Of a stretch of DNA of 64,000 nucleotides, positions 49,916 through 62,250 are shown piece after piece. Source of the stretch: Molanna angustata. Taxonomy: Eukaryota > Arthropoda > Insecta > Trichoptera > Molannidae. The stretch is from the NCBI GenBank assembly GCA_963576475.1, contig OY754967.1, positions 24,247,651 through 24,311,650 on the forward strand. Direction: 5' to 3'. The notes beneath the pieces were generated by a model. It saw only the letters and a program-made list of their open reading frames with translations. It did not search any database and was not told where the DNA came from. Position numbers and translations under genes: made by a program. The number at the start of each line of letters is the position of its first letter. Positions within the stretch are counted from its first letter, which is position 1.

Positions 49916-50889
49916 TATGGTTTCCGAGATAAATGGAAAAATAAAGTAAAAATTAAAAAGTTGATAACCCCTGACTGAAACAAAATTCAAAATTCAGAGA
50001 ACAAAGTTTTGTAGGCCTATAACTATTTATATATTCTGAAATTTATGGCTCTGTGAATTGAGCGGATCAAAAGACACACACACACATTAATTGTTCTACT
50101 CCGAATTCTGAGTAAATCCATATATAGAACATATAAACATATATGCTGCGAAGCCGAAGTTGGTGTTTTTTGACTTCAAAGTTGGAATAACTGTGAAAAA
50201 TATAGACCGTGCATACGATCTCGCGTATCTTGGATTGATACTTTGTCGATATGTTACGATAGCAAAGTTCTCTTGAACAAATCAACAGTTGGACTACCAC
50301 CATAATATTTAGTATTTATTTCCGCCGATTCTCCAAATTATTTCGAATTATACCGAGTTGTTTTAATCAAGAATACATTAATTGATGTTTAATCAATCAA
50401 TATTTCCATTTTACTGAATTGTATCATCCTTAATTTAAAATTTTATCAAGAAAAAATACAGTGAAAAAAGAATTATCAATGATTAAGATGGAAATGAAGT
50501 ATCAAATGAGCATACGTCACATCATATTCTTATAAATATTTCACGCTCCAGATTACCTCATAATAATCTTTATCTTTTCACTTCTGACTAAATGCATCCT
50601 TCCATAACTTCCTTAGCTTCCTGGTGTATCTACCTGTCTATCTTTATTTAAACCATTTGGGTATTTTATATTTCCACAGTATGAAATCATTCTATTATTT
50701 TTCAATGTATGTTTATGGCTACCGTTTATTACTTTATGGTCATATTTTATTTTCAAAAGTTATTAACTACTTAAATTAATAACTTTTGTAATTTCATTAT
50801 TGACTAAATAAAAGTTCTGCATTATTTATTAGTAATTATCAATATATTATTTTCTAAATTCATCGAAATAAAATCAGCTACTAAAGTAG
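49916..50889. other. AT-rich sequence, no gene seen
   Basis: The start may still belong to repeat F. No coding region could be supported. Confidence 0.4.
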
Positions 50890-51195
50890 TACTTAATTAT
50901 TTTTTGCTCTCCATCTACTACTATAGAATCTACTACTATAAAGTCATTTTGATTTCATAATTTTTAAGCGTATTTTCATATCAATTTCTCAACGGGTATC
51001 ATGTAGAGTGCATACAAGAGTTTCGTCGTAATCAGTTTTTGGTATAGGTATGGCATTAATTAAGACGTGGTCCTTTTTATGTCCTCTATAACTCAAAATA
51101 TAAGTCCAATCTACTTCATTTTGATGTCATATGCATAAAATGCATAAACATAGAACTGAGATCTGTCCATTTCTTCTCTACAATTTTATTGATCA
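50890..51195 (-). repeat. Family H fragment, inverted
   Basis: 'aatttctcaacgggtatcat', 'gtttcgtcgta' and 'tgtcctctataactcaaaat' are complements of segments at 3650-3830. Confidence 0.6.
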
Positions 51196-51954
51196 ATATT
51201 TTCATGAGATATAATTTATATAAATCAATATCAACACGATACTTGTCTTCTAAATTCATACTTCTAGAAGGCAAGTCAATATCAACACGACTAGCTCAAA
51301 TAATATTCACATGACTATTAAACAAATTTTGTTATTGCCAATTGTTAAGATAAAATTCATAAATATACAGATCAAGTGCAAATTATTTTAATATTGTACA
51401 TATATTATAATTATTCAGTCTATGTAGCTACTGACCATCATTGATAGTCCTTAAACTTGAATTTGTGTTAAAAGTTAAATAATAACCGGTCATGTACAGG
51501 GTATGTACATATATGTATGTATCTCTGAAGCAAAATTCCATACAATAGTACATGGAACTGGTTCAATATATGTATAATATCAACTGCAATTATTTATACA
51601 GTCGGGTGACTGCATTCTCAAATTTGTTAACATCGATCTTAATATAATAATATTGATTAATCTCAATTCATACAGCGGAAGAAAATGAAAACATACGACT
51701 TGAGAAAACGAATACCTAAAGATGAAATTTTGATCAATTTATATTTTTAACGCTTTTCCTTTTGTGTCCTTCGATTCCCGCTTTCATTTTCTCGTCCAAA
51801 TATATAATGTTTTTTGATTCGCTGTTGTTTTGAAATGGACTATATAATATTTAATGTAATTAATTAAGGTTCCACGTTGTTTTAACTGTTTGTAAGAGAT
51901 TGTCTTGCGTACAATTTGTTTGTACAAAAATCGAATAATTAAATTGGATTCACA
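51196..51954. other. AT-rich sequence, no gene seen
   Basis: A short duplication, 'aatcaatatcaacacga' (51224 and 51276 areas), is the only structure noticed. Confidence 0.4.
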
Positions 51955-52556
51955 TAATATCTATATATAAATAAAACAAAGTTGTGTTAGTTAGACTATT
52001 TATAGGTAAATCAAGAACGGCTGACCAATTGAAATGATCTCTTATTTGTTGGATTCGTCTCCGCCCCAGATAACATAATAACTATAAAAATAACGGAAAA
52101 ATTAACGTAAAAAATATATAAAAAACATGTAAATAAGCTGTACGCCTGGTACCTATTATGTAAACAATAATATAACATATGAAATCTAAATTATATGAAT
52201 AAAAAATATGAATCAAAAATCGAATGAAAAACTTCAGTGTAGGTAGGCTACCTACTTAACAAATCATTGATAAATGGAATTTATTCTACGAAGAAAATTG
52301 AAAAACAAAACATTATGGATTAAAGAAAATGTTGACATCACGCTTGGTTCTTGAGCTGTCAGATACAGAAAAATATATTCATTATTACCGATTTTTGCAT
52401 TTTTATATTATTATTATATCCTAATAAGTTATTGATCTTAATATTTTTTTCGTATTCATTTTATTACGTTGATAAAATCCTAAATAAGGTTTAGCTAAAA
52501 GTTAACAAGACATCCATTGACTGAGGCGGTACGAAGTTCGCCGGGTCAGCTGGTAT
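51955..52556 (+). repeat. Repeat K-type element
   Basis: Begins near 'tatctatatataaataaaac' with 'aagaacggctgaccaattga' and ends 'gcggtacgaagttcgccggg' then 'tcagctgg'. The beginning and end phrases are paired in a repeat type common in insects. It carries no coding frame. The terminal CTGG/CTAG form suggests, but does not prove, a Helitron-like end. Confidence 0.5.
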
Positions 52557-54148
52557 TAAATAATTATGTTTAAATTATCATATATAATCTAAGGTTTAAA
52601 TGAAAAGAACGATACATAAATAATTTGTCACTATATAAAGCATTATGTAGAAACTGACACAAGCTTCTTTGCTATGTTTAATATTAGGGTGGGTGAAATA
52701 TTTCCACTAATAAACCCAATCGGCTGTAAATTTATTAATTGAAAAATTGCAAATAAAAATAATGCCAGATACGTCATTATATATACGATGATTGTTAGAT
52801 ATCCCAAAATGGTCAATTTCTAGAAAAAACCAAAGTGGATTTGTAATTGAGAGCTTCATTAAATTGGTCAAAAAACATGGACGTGACTATTTTGCGTATG
52901 TATGTCTCTTAGTAAGCACCTAATTTCCTACTTCTTTAAGTAGGTTCTCTGAGAAAGATCACTCCTGTGGTGCAGTCTTATACAATAAATAATATAACAT
53001 GATGCACATGGCCATTGAACTCGGTCGTCTGATTTGGGTCAAGATTACTGATTGCAGCGCCTCGTGAAAGGAATTTCATTGTAGTATGTAGGGCAGTGGC
53101 CTCGGGTCAACACAGGCCTTTATCATATTTGGACACAACAGTTCCGTATTGCACTGCACAGGCTACCTTTATAAAACCCAATGAGCTGTGGACAACACTT
53201 AATCATGAATTTACGATTGAATTTCAAAGTATAAAAAAAATACAAATAAATTTACTTCCACTCTGATGATGATCTTCGATAGAATGACATCGATAAGTCC
53301 TGCAGGTACCTAAGTCAAATAAAGTGTACGGAGATCTCTTGTGCCACATTTTATTAACGCGTTGCCGATTAGAATAAGGAATAATTTAGTTTGACGAAAC
53401 GAAAATAGTAACTATAAAAATACTCTAAAATGTCTATATTTGAAGTCAAGCATTCGTTAGATTCTTTATTATTATTGTTGAGTGATGGTGATTTGATTAT
53501 ATTATGTATATTTGTAAGGTGTATTTAATTTTTTTTCTGTATTTTTATCTTTTCTATAATTTTTGTGTTGACATTAGTTAAGTTATTACGCGAAGGAGAG
53601 AATCTGCCCTGCCAAAAAAACTGCTTTACAGTTTGGCGGGAAAGTGTAATTGTCATTATTTTTTATTAAAAAAAATAATTTAAAAAGTGTCTTTTATATG
53701 CCTACTTATAAAAAGTTAAGTATATTAAATTTCAGTGTTTTATTCAAATGTAAAATTTAATATTCTGTGTCGTCTTGTAAAGATTTTTGTAAAATATTCA
53801 TAATATCTTCTTTACTATTAAAATAATCAACGAAAAAAGTGTGAACCAGGCTGCATGTAAAAATTATATTCTTGATTTTTGAAACAGATTTTTATATTTT
53901 AAATTTTTATTTTTTCAAAGCAATTATTTCTTATTTTCAACTGCTTCTCGGGCAACTTATAATTATTTAATATTAATTTATTTAAATTACTATTAATTCA
54001 TTAATTAAAATTATTTTGTCTTCTGACGTTATCTATGGCCCATACCGAAACAAAAAATGCTAAATTTTTCAATAGATGGTATTAGCATCGTGAGTAATTT
54101 TCAAGATCAACAAGGTCGCAGGAATTTCTATAGGGATCTCAATTCATT
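52557..54148. other. AT-rich sequence, no gene seen
   Basis: The small segment 'ctgccctgccaaaaaaactg' then 'ttttgg'-type palindromic sequence at about 53603-53642 is related (inverted) to 39217-39250. No coding region could be supported. Confidence 0.4.
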
Positions 54149-54328
54149 TTTTTAAGAATGAATATGTCCTTATAACAAGTACTTATACATTTTGATACAT
54201 TCCCTAAACCAAGCATATAAATGCTTGTGACAAGGTGAACGAAATCGGTCGTGGCAGGAATCGAACTCGCGACCACTGGATTAGGTACTATCCCAGCACG
54301 CTAACTGCTTTGCCACCACCCATCTAAT
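54149..54328 (-). mobile_element. tRNA-derived SINE (family A), copy 4
   Basis: Minus-strand 'TTAGATGGGTGGTGGCAAAG' and 'GCGAGTTCGATTCCTGCCAC', with the family body. A short insertion ('aggtacta') interrupts the anticodon region. Confidence 0.7.
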
Positions 54329-54424
54329 GTATTGAATACCTACGTGATTTATTTTTAACTAATTTATTAAAAAAAGTTTAGGTAACGTAGTAGGTGAGTA
54401 TATTAATATTAGTAACGCATATAC

Positions 54425-54864
54425 TTCTTCTTCAACCTGTTTTTTTTTCCATTCTTGGACACAGGCCTCCCCCTTGATCCTCCACAACTCCCTGTCTTGG
54501 GCACACTGCATCCATCTCCCTCCGGCACATTTCTTGATGTCATCAGACCACCTTGCCTGGGGTCTGCCGACACCTCTTCGGCTTGTTCTCGGTCTCTATT
54601 CTACGATATTTTTGGTCCATCGTGAATCCTGGCATCTGGCAATATGCCCAGCCCAGCTCCTCTTAAGGCCAGCGACCCTTTCCGTTACATCGGCTACTTT
54701 GGTTCTTTCTCTTATCATGACATTCTGAATTCTGTCCCTTATTGAAATACCCAGCAACTTTCTCTCCATAGCTCTCTGTGTCACTAACAGCTTGTGTTAG
54801 GACCGATGTTTCCATTCCATAAGTAAGCACTGGGAGAATACATGCATCAAATAATTTGATGCAT
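54425..54864 (-). pseudogene. RTE/BovB-like LINE 3' fragment, frameshifted
   Basis: Minus-strand pieces read KLFDACILPVLTYGMET, then in another frame TQRAMERKLLGISIRDRIQN and RTKVADVTERVAGLKRSWAG with HIARCQDSRW. A third frame gives GVGRPQARWSDDIKKCAGGR and WMQCAQDRELWR. All are in the right order for the C-terminus of an RTE/BovB ORF2, so at least two frameshifts have occurred. It ends (54425-54440) in gttgaagaagaag. It is flanked by GTAACGCATATAC (54412-54424) and GTAACGCATACAC (54865-54877), a 13-bp target duplication with one mismatch. Confidence 0.75.
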
Positions 54865-54877
54865 GTAACGCATACAC

Positions 54878-55699
54878 TTAATAAATACAATTTGATATTT
54901 TTCAGATAGTTAAACCTTTTTTAAACTTAGTTCGAGCTGATATAGACAACATCAGGTAAATCTTTTAAAAGTATTACCGATATCTTTTTTATTTTTTTAA
55001 CGACAGTCACAGACAGTCAGGCGCGCTAATGTCTCCATTCTCCATGAAGGAGAATTTCAGAATGGTCGTTTTTAGAGTTTTATATTTCGGAAAGTGCAAA
55101 AAGTTTTGTTTGAGTGCAACGATTAATTAAATCCATTTCCCAGAATGACGAGATCTTAATTACATCTTCACAAAGGTAAATTAAATACATTGTTAACTTT
55201 ATACTTAATTGTTTCTTCTTTGTTTCCGATTGTCGTTTTTGCTAACAATTTATTTGCTACTAATAAGTTGAAATTTGTGGTAATAATTACAGGTTATTAA
55301 TGAATCCTCAAAATGAATTATGTTTCATGGAATTGATGGAAATATTTTTTAAAATTAATTTAATTAGTTTTTACATCTATGCGGGGATTTTAAAAACGAT
55401 CCCAGCGCATTACAAATTATATTTATTTGAGTCTATATAATTAACAAGACTCTCGTCGTTACAGCATTTATACATGCAAAAGAAACTTGGATATAAAATG
55501 ATAAAAATAAAAACATAATTGGTTCAATTATTCTGAAAACGAACTAAAATTTTAATAAAATGCCAAATTTATTAATTTTATGCAAGTTTTTGCTATTCTA
55601 ACGATTAAATACGATTTATTAAGGTTTAATAAGATTAAAACGACAAAATAACATCACTAGTATATTATTATACAGATATAGTTAAAAGTAATAGTTCAG
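54878..55699. other. AT-rich sequence, no gene seen
   Basis: Nothing identifiable on either strand. Confidence 0.4.
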
Positions 55700-55850
55700 A
55701 CCCCTAGACAACATGTCATTTAACTCAAGAAAAGATAACTCAATGTATGGAAGTGACAGTTGCCAGTCACGTGACAAATGTCACTTCCATACATTGAGTT
55801 ATCTTTTCTTATTTCTTTTCTTGAAATAAATGACACGTTGTCTAGGGAGG
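55700..55850. mobile_element. Foldback (palindromic) MITE-like element, copy 2
   Basis: Arms start CCCCTAGACAACATGTCATT and end TGACACGTTGTCTAGGGAGG, with 'aagaaaagataactcaatg' repeated in inverted form. The centre is 'gtgacagttgccagtcacgt'. Same layout as 1201-1353, including the longer right arm. Confidence 0.75.
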
Positions 55851-56059
55851 CTGGTCAGCAAATTTTTGTTTATAAACTTTAAAAATGTTTAATCAATTTT
55901 TATTTCGTCTTCGAAATTGAACCCATTAAGCAATTATTAAAAATAGACAAAAAGATTAAACAATTTATCAAAGGATTAGAAATAAGACTGGAATGTAAAA
56001 TGAAAAAATATGTCGCACACAGAATAAAAATAAACCATGAAAATTAGTCAGGTTGAAAC

Positions 56060-56097
56060 AAAGACCTTAATAATATACTTTAGTATATAAGGTCTTT
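56060..56097. repeat. Short hairpin
   Basis: AAAGACCTTA pairs with TAAGGTCTTT, and 'tatact'/'agtata' extends the stem inside. The loop region is AT-rich. Confidence 0.6.
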
Positions 56098-56194
56098 GGG
56101 TTGAAATAACAAATTACTATAGCGATTATTACGGAAAAAATATATGTAATATAGACAGTTCGTTCTTAAAAAAATCGCACTGATTTGCTTGGCT

Positions 56195-56275
56195 TCAAGG
56201 TGTTTCGCATTGATTAGAAGAAATTGACTTATGAAAATAAGTTCACTTTGGACTCGTGTATATAAATAAAAAAAG
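56195..56275 (+). mobile_element. LINE/SINE tail fragment, degraded
   Basis: 'gcattgattagaagaaattg' then 'gaaaataagttcactttgga' is a worn form of the shared tail. Confidence 0.4.
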
Positions 56276-56430
56276 TATAAATTAGTTTATTATTGTAAAT
56301 ATGTTTTTAAAACAGGTATGTAAAAAAAATCAGGTATATAGTTTACATTAAAAAACAGTAGGTTAAATGATATTCATATTTAAAAATTAACTTAAATTAT
56401 AATAAAATAATATTATAAAACAAATAAAAT

Positions 56431-56440
56431 AAAAAAAAAA
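56431..56440 (-). terminator. Pol III terminator of tRNA-Gln(TTG)
   Basis: Ten A on the plus strand give T10 on the coding strand, 7 nt after the discriminator base. This is a canonical RNA polymerase III stop. Confidence 0.85.
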
Positions 56441-56446
56441 CTTCCA

Positions 56447-56518
56447 AGGTTCCACCGAGATTTGAACTCGGATCGCTGGATTCAAAGTCCAGAGTGCTAA
56501 CCATTACACCATGGAACC
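56447..56518 (-). tRNA. tRNA-Gln (anticodon TTG, reads CAA)
   Basis: A 72-nt cloverleaf with discriminator T. Acceptor stem GGTTCCA/TGGAACC, A box TGGTGTAATGG, anticodon arm CTGGA-CTTTGAA-TCCAG with TTG, and B-box region GAGTTCAAATCTC. All stems pair. It decodes CAA as glutamine in cytosolic translation. It is divergent from the second tRNA-Gln, and the 5' ends are separated by 189 bp. The two genes differ at only two positions, one in the D loop and one in the anticodon. No intron is present. Confidence 0.96.
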
Positions 56519-56707
56519 GATATGAAGACGCTTCATAAGACTCGAAAAACTCAAATGAATGAACGAAGTACCTATCAATAAAATATCGTGATGAAGATTG
56601 CCATTCACTTTTACAATACATTGTAAGTGTATTTGATAATTTCTCGATGATACATGTAAATATATCATATCGTTTAATATGCATTTTATTAAGAGTAGCG
56701 ATTACAG

Positions 56708-56779
56708 GTTCCATGGTGTAACGGTTAGCACTCTGGACTCTGAATCCAGCGATCCGAGTTCAAATCTCGGTGGAACCTA
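56708..56779 (+). tRNA. tRNA-Gln (anticodon CTG, reads CAG)
   Basis: A 72-nt cloverleaf, all stems intact: GGTTCCA/TGGAACC acceptor, A box TGGTGTAACGG, anticodon arm CTGGA-CTCTGAA-TCCAG with CTG at 56741-56743, and B-box region GAGTTCAAATCTC. It is nearly identical to the minus-strand tRNA-Gln(TTG), so the pair looks like an inverted duplication with an anticodon change. It provides the decoder for CAG. The intervening 189 bp must hold both upstream regions. Confidence 0.96.
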
Positions 56780-56783
56780 TTAT

Positions 56784-56788
56784 TTTTA
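56784..56788 (+). terminator. Pol III terminator of tRNA-Gln(CTG)
   Basis: TTTTT begins 5 nt after the tRNA 3' end. Confidence 0.8.
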
Positions 56789-57064
56789 AAATCACCAAAA
56801 ATATTCCAGATGATTTATAAGAAAAAGAGTTCGGTTTCATTACATACTTATAAGCTTAAAAAATAACAATAAGATATCCATTCTGTGAATATTAATTATA
56901 CAGTATTTATTTTATTTTTTATTATTTTTATAATTTAGGTATTATTCGTATGTTTATATTTTAAATTTAAAACACAAAGAAATATTATGACATGCATCAA
57001 TTAAGAATTTTATTTTTTTGAGTATTTTTTGAAATACGTAGATGAAATACATATATTTCATCGT
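56789..57064. other. AT-rich sequence, no gene seen
   Basis: Nothing recognised between the tRNA terminator and the tandem array. Confidence 0.4.
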
Positions 57065-57340
57065 GATGTTACTGTCTGTTTGACATAATATGGTATAATT
57101 CTCTTTATTTGATGTTACTGTCTGTTTGATATAATATGGTATAATTCTCTTTATTTGATGTTACTGTCTGTTTGATATAATATGGTATAATTCTCTTTAT
57201 TTGATGTTACTGTCTGTTTGATATAATATGGTATAATTCTCTTTATTTGATGTTACTGTCTGTTTGACATAATATGGTATAATTCTCTTTATTTGATATT
57301 ACTGTCTGTTTGACATAATATGGTATAATTCTCTTTATTT
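57065..57340 (+). repeat. 46-bp tandem array, six units
   Basis: Exactly six units of 46 bp, starting at 57065, 57111, 57157, 57203, 57249 and 57295 ('gatgttactgtctgtttga' then 'ataatatggtataattctct'). The only variation is 'gacata' versus 'gatata' and one base in the last unit, so the expansion is recent. Confidence 0.95.
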
Positions 57341-57424
57341 GAGATATTTCTTTCAGGTATACAAAGCTTTAGTAAACTTACATGCATATTTATGGCATTC
57401 ATATGTTTCAAATTAGTTATCGAG

Positions 57425-58005
57425 TTAAAAACGAGTGGGTTGTGGCCAACGCTAAACTACTCACTAACAAGTCATTCTATAAAGTATTCAAATTTAGTAT
57501 AGAAAATTTTCAGCATTTTCATGAAATGAGTTTGTTAAATTATTTTTTATTTAAATATTTTATTATGAAAACTTGATAACTCTTCAATGCCATTTTATGA
57601 AAGTGATGTGCCTTTTTACGAATTTGAAAATTAAAATTTCAAATTATAATTTTCCTGAGCTTGGGGTCACTTTGAAATATTTGACAGTTAAATAAATTGA
57701 GAAGCACTTTTCATATATCGTTCAAAATCTAATGGGATCTAATCGAGTATTAGATATACAAATTTGCAAAATTTGAATAGAATCGAATGAGTAGGTACTT
57801 TAGTCTATAATCGATAAAGTAAAAATGAACACGCCGTACATAGCACACTGCACACGACACATAGCACACACACACACATATACATTGTGATGAATCTTTC
57901 AGAATACAATCTCAGTTGATAATCTGCAAAAAAAATACCCCAAAAATTGCGAAATCACAACTCCCCACTATATCACCTTGTGTTAGTGACGAGTAAAAAG
58001 TTTTG
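57425..58005 (+). repeat. Family H copy
   Basis: Begins 'aacgagtgggttgtggccaa' and ends with 'gaaatcacaactccccacta' and 'gagtaaaaag', the family's two ends. The interior differs from the 2.7-kb copy. Confidence 0.6.
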
Positions 58006-58171
58006 AGAAATATTACATAACATTCTATTTACCTACCCACATTATTTTGTGAAAGGAACCTTCTATTAAAAAAAATTCCATTGTCTTGTATTAAAATCTT
58101 TTTATTTTTCGAAAAACCTTCTATAGTTATTTTCAAAAGTATGTGTATGACTTTCTGTCATATTCATAAGA

Positions 58172-58215
58172 AGACTAGTAAAACCCGGCAGACGCTGTCC
58201 TGCCTTTTTAATTAT
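58172..58215 (-). repeat. Repeat K-type terminus
   Basis: 'actagtaaaacccggcagac' then 'gctgtcctgcc' resembles the CTAG-proximal end of K-type repeats, read on the minus strand. The rest of the element was not identified. Confidence 0.4.
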
Positions 58216-58656
58216 ATAAATCCAAATATACAATAATGGTTGATCGGTATGTTTCCTTTTTATTATTTAACATTCATATCTAGATTCGCTAATTATAATT
58301 CCGTATTCTTTTCCCTTCCATCTCCACAGTCCCTTCCGTCCCTATTCATTCATTCATTTATAATTTTATTTAATTATTCTAACAAATACACGTGAAGCTT
58401 TGGCATTATACCAGTTTTATAAAATATACCATTTTATAAAGGTATGGGTAAGTATATAAGATTTTTTTCTTATTATTTTTTGATTTATGAATTTATTTAT
58501 TTACTAACTGATTTATTTCATTATTCAATTAATGATTTATTTATATGCTTATTTTAATTTTTAACCTTCTCGTGTGCGCGATGAACAAACCCACTAAGAA
58601 TCAATTGAATAGGAAGTTTTTTTAATTTTTTTTTATTATATATCGAATATAAAAAA

Positions 58657-58991
<335 letters not shown>

Positions 58992-59389
58992 TTAGTAAAG
59001 GTATTTATTTTTTTATTTTATCACATTATGTATGAATCAAAATAGGTTCCTGTAACATTTTCATAAAATATATTCATGTAATCATTATGTAGGCTCCCAT
59101 TTATTGAGGTGTCAAAATACATTAATAATTATAATGATAACACAGACTTATTTCAAATAACACACATATAATATTATTATTATCAAGCGTATTGAGAAAT
59201 TAATTACACTTCTTATCATGGTGGGTACCTCCTTGTATAGGTACAGTAAAACATAATCAGAAAAAGAGTAGGTAGGTATAATTATATATAAAAATGATTA
59301 ACAATACTGAATTACTTTTGATAGAACATGCCTAATAAATGCTGAATAGATATTTGTATATAATATTTCTTATCTAAAGTAATAAAGCA

Positions 59390-61672
59390 ATCAATATGTT
59401 AGTGTGTGTGTGTATGTGTGTGTGTGTTTGTCTCACGCCTTTTGAAAAACCAAGAGCATCTAAAAATCTAATTTATGTGCGAACGTGTACCAGTATACCT
59501 GATGCAGTGTCACGCTAAAAATAATGCGATTAAAATGCTGAATTTTAAAGATATTTCAATAATTATTTTTTTCATACAAAATTTTCCAAGTCATATCTGT
59601 CAAAAAAGTGTACATTTTGCACGCAAATATCTGTTAGTTTAAAAGTTAGAAGTACGTATTTACACGAAAAAATATATTTTCAAGTATAACTTAGCTTTTA
59701 AGTGAAAAACATGGTGAATATTTTGTCTAATTATAATGTTTAACTTATTTTTAAAGTAAGCGTTTTGTGCAAATGTACATATAACCCCGCCATTTTAATA
59801 TCTTTTCATACGATATTTAATTTTCCTACCGAATGAATATGTTCTTTAAAATAATATACCTTTGAAATAAATGTGATTATGAAATAATAAAATGAAACAC
59901 AAGACATTACAGCAAGTTTTAAGACATATATTGTAAAAGTCTGTTAATTATTAGTAAAGATATAGGCGTAATAAAATTGCATAATTTGTTTAAAATATTT
60001 GATTTTTCTGACAATTTTCATTTTTATGGCATCGAACAAACCAATGTAGGTACCTACATATTCAAAAAATGTCTCCATAACATTTGATATTTTTCACATG
60101 TTGGAACATGGTTACTATGGTAACGGACACATTCTGATATTCAAATAAAATTTGTTATAAATCGAATTCGAATTAATTTAGAACATCATTGTAGGTAGGT
60201 ACCTACATACATACCTAATACTTACTACTTAAAAACCAAGAATATACTGATTTTGTATAGGAAAATTATTATACTATTTTAGGTTAACTACAATACACAT
60301 TCAATATTTCTACAAACTATTTCCTATAGTGAAATTCTTCTTTTTTCTATGTAGACCTTTGGGTGATTTTTTCTACAAACTATTTCTTGGGGTTTAAATC
60401 TTCTTCCTCTTCTTTTGTGAAGTCATTTGGGACAGTTCATAAATAAACTATTTCCTATAGTCTAATTTTTCTTTTTCTTAATTTATGTAGACCTTGGGTG
60501 AGTTTTTATACAAACTATTTCCTTATTATTTATTATTTTAGTCTTATTCGTCTTCTTCTTCCTTTATGTAGACCTTTTGGTTAGTTTTTAAACAAACTAT
60601 TTTTAAACAAACTATCCTTTAGTCTAATTCTTCGTTTTCTTATTTTATGTAGATGTTGGGTGAATTTTATATAAAATATTTCCTATAGTTCAATTCATCT
60701 TCTTCTTCTTTTATGAAGACATTTTGGTCAGTTTTTTATATAATACATTTCCTAATGTGTAATTCTTCTATTTCATCTTCTATGTAGACCATTGGGTCAG
60801 TTTTTGTTACAAACTATTTGTTATAGTTTTATACTTCTACTTCTTTTTTTATTTAGTCTTTTGGATTAGTTTTATGTCTAATAGTCTATTGTAACTAAAT
60901 ATTATAAACAACATGCATACTTGATGAAAATACATAAAAACGAATGGGATGTGACCAACACTAGAATCTTCTCATTACTTTTGTTCAATCAAATTTACAC
61001 CATTTATTATATATTGCTTAATTTTCAATAACTACACATTTCATTTTGATGACAATATATAAAAAATCGGGGTTGTGGCCATTGCTTGATCTTCACAACG
61101 TTTATATTCATATTAAAAACTATTTAACATAGCTTAAGTCTTCTTCTTCTGTAATGTAGACTTATGTGTCAGTTTTAAGTCTATCAGTTTTATTGTGCAA
61201 AACTATAATAAACTATATGCACACTTGACGAAAAATATAAAAACGAATGGGATGGGACCAACACTAGAATATTTTCAGTACTTTTGTTTAATCAATTTTT
61301 AAACCATTTTCCATCATCCAAAATTACTAAATATTTAAAACACATTATTTGCGTTCGATGACAATATATAAAAATAGGGGTTGTGGCCAAATCCAAACTC
61401 TTTACGACGTTGTCTTTTTATAATAAGTCATATTTAAAATCATTTCCCATAGTCCATGCGTGCAGAAATTGTATGTGCTTATATATAAAAGCAAATGGAT
61501 TGTGGCCATCACTTTAAGATTTTACACCGCTTAAACTCAATTAAATTTCAAACTACTTTTCATACTACGGTTAAAAAAAAATTATGTGTGACAATATTAT
61601 GTAGGTATATAAACGATTGCTTATTCCTTCACTAATTTACATTCTTGGCCAACGGCGGGACATAAAAGCTAG
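59390..61672 (+). mobile_element. Repeat element E, copy 2 (opposite orientation)
   Basis: Reverse complement of copy 1. It starts 'tctaaagtaataaagcaat', then (TG)n and 'tctcacgcctttt', then 'aaatctgttagttt'-type segments, the 66-bp array (60320-60880) and the 'ggttgtggcc' units. It ends 'ttggccaacggcgggacata' then 'aaagctagt'. It lacks the 874-bp block of copy 1. The presumed Helitron-like CTAG end is at 61668-61671. Confidence 0.65.
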
Positions 61673-61679
61673 TTATAAA

Positions 61680-62250
61680 TATTTGCATGTAACACTTGAG
61701 ATCCAGCTGTCGATGGCGATAGTATGTATAGTTGAAGACTACGTACCAACCTATAAATAACACAATAATATTTTGAGATATATTATTTTGTTTTCTGTAT
61801 AAAATATGTATGTAGGTTTGTATGTCAGGATAGGATAGTATGGAGGTCAGTCTATTTTTCCTTTCCAGAATATGAAAACAGCATGATGGTGTGTATGTTT
61901 GGGGATTAAGTATCAAACTATTGAATCCCCGTAGATATTGTATGTATACTGCCTTACAAATTGTATGAAACGATGTCGTCACTAAATTCAATTTTTATAA
62001 AAATTGCAATAAAAGTTAGAGATGTACTTCCACAATGTTCATATTTTTTATAGAAAATTTAGTTGGGGGATTTCGGCTTTTTTCGATATTTTTAAAAACC
62101 TCGGAAATATAGGGAGTTAAACACATAAATTTATCATATAAAATGTTATTCATAATAAAAAATGTTTGAGAAACTCTGGAACTTATTTAAAAAAAACAAA
62201 TTTGAGATTTTCTATTTGTTAATATTTCTACTAATTTTCAAGCATGATCT
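61680..62250 (+). repeat. Repeat F, uninterrupted copy (empty site)
   Basis: Matches 48375-48522 and 49473-49915 without the RTE. The target sequence appears once as 'tgtatgtcaggatagg' at about 61820-61835. It abuts the end of E copy 2. Confidence 0.8.

Noticed and set aside
54474..54728. Plus-strand 84-codon frame
   Set aside because: It is the antisense of the RTE/BovB-like fragment on the minus strand.
56397..56714. Minus-strand 105-codon frame
   Set aside because: It runs through the tRNA-Gln gene and into its poly-T terminator, so it is incidental.
57065..57340. Repeated bacterial-type promoters (TATAAT-like boxes)
   Set aside because: The motif is part of a tandem repeat in insect DNA. 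There is no adjacent gene and no bacterial context.
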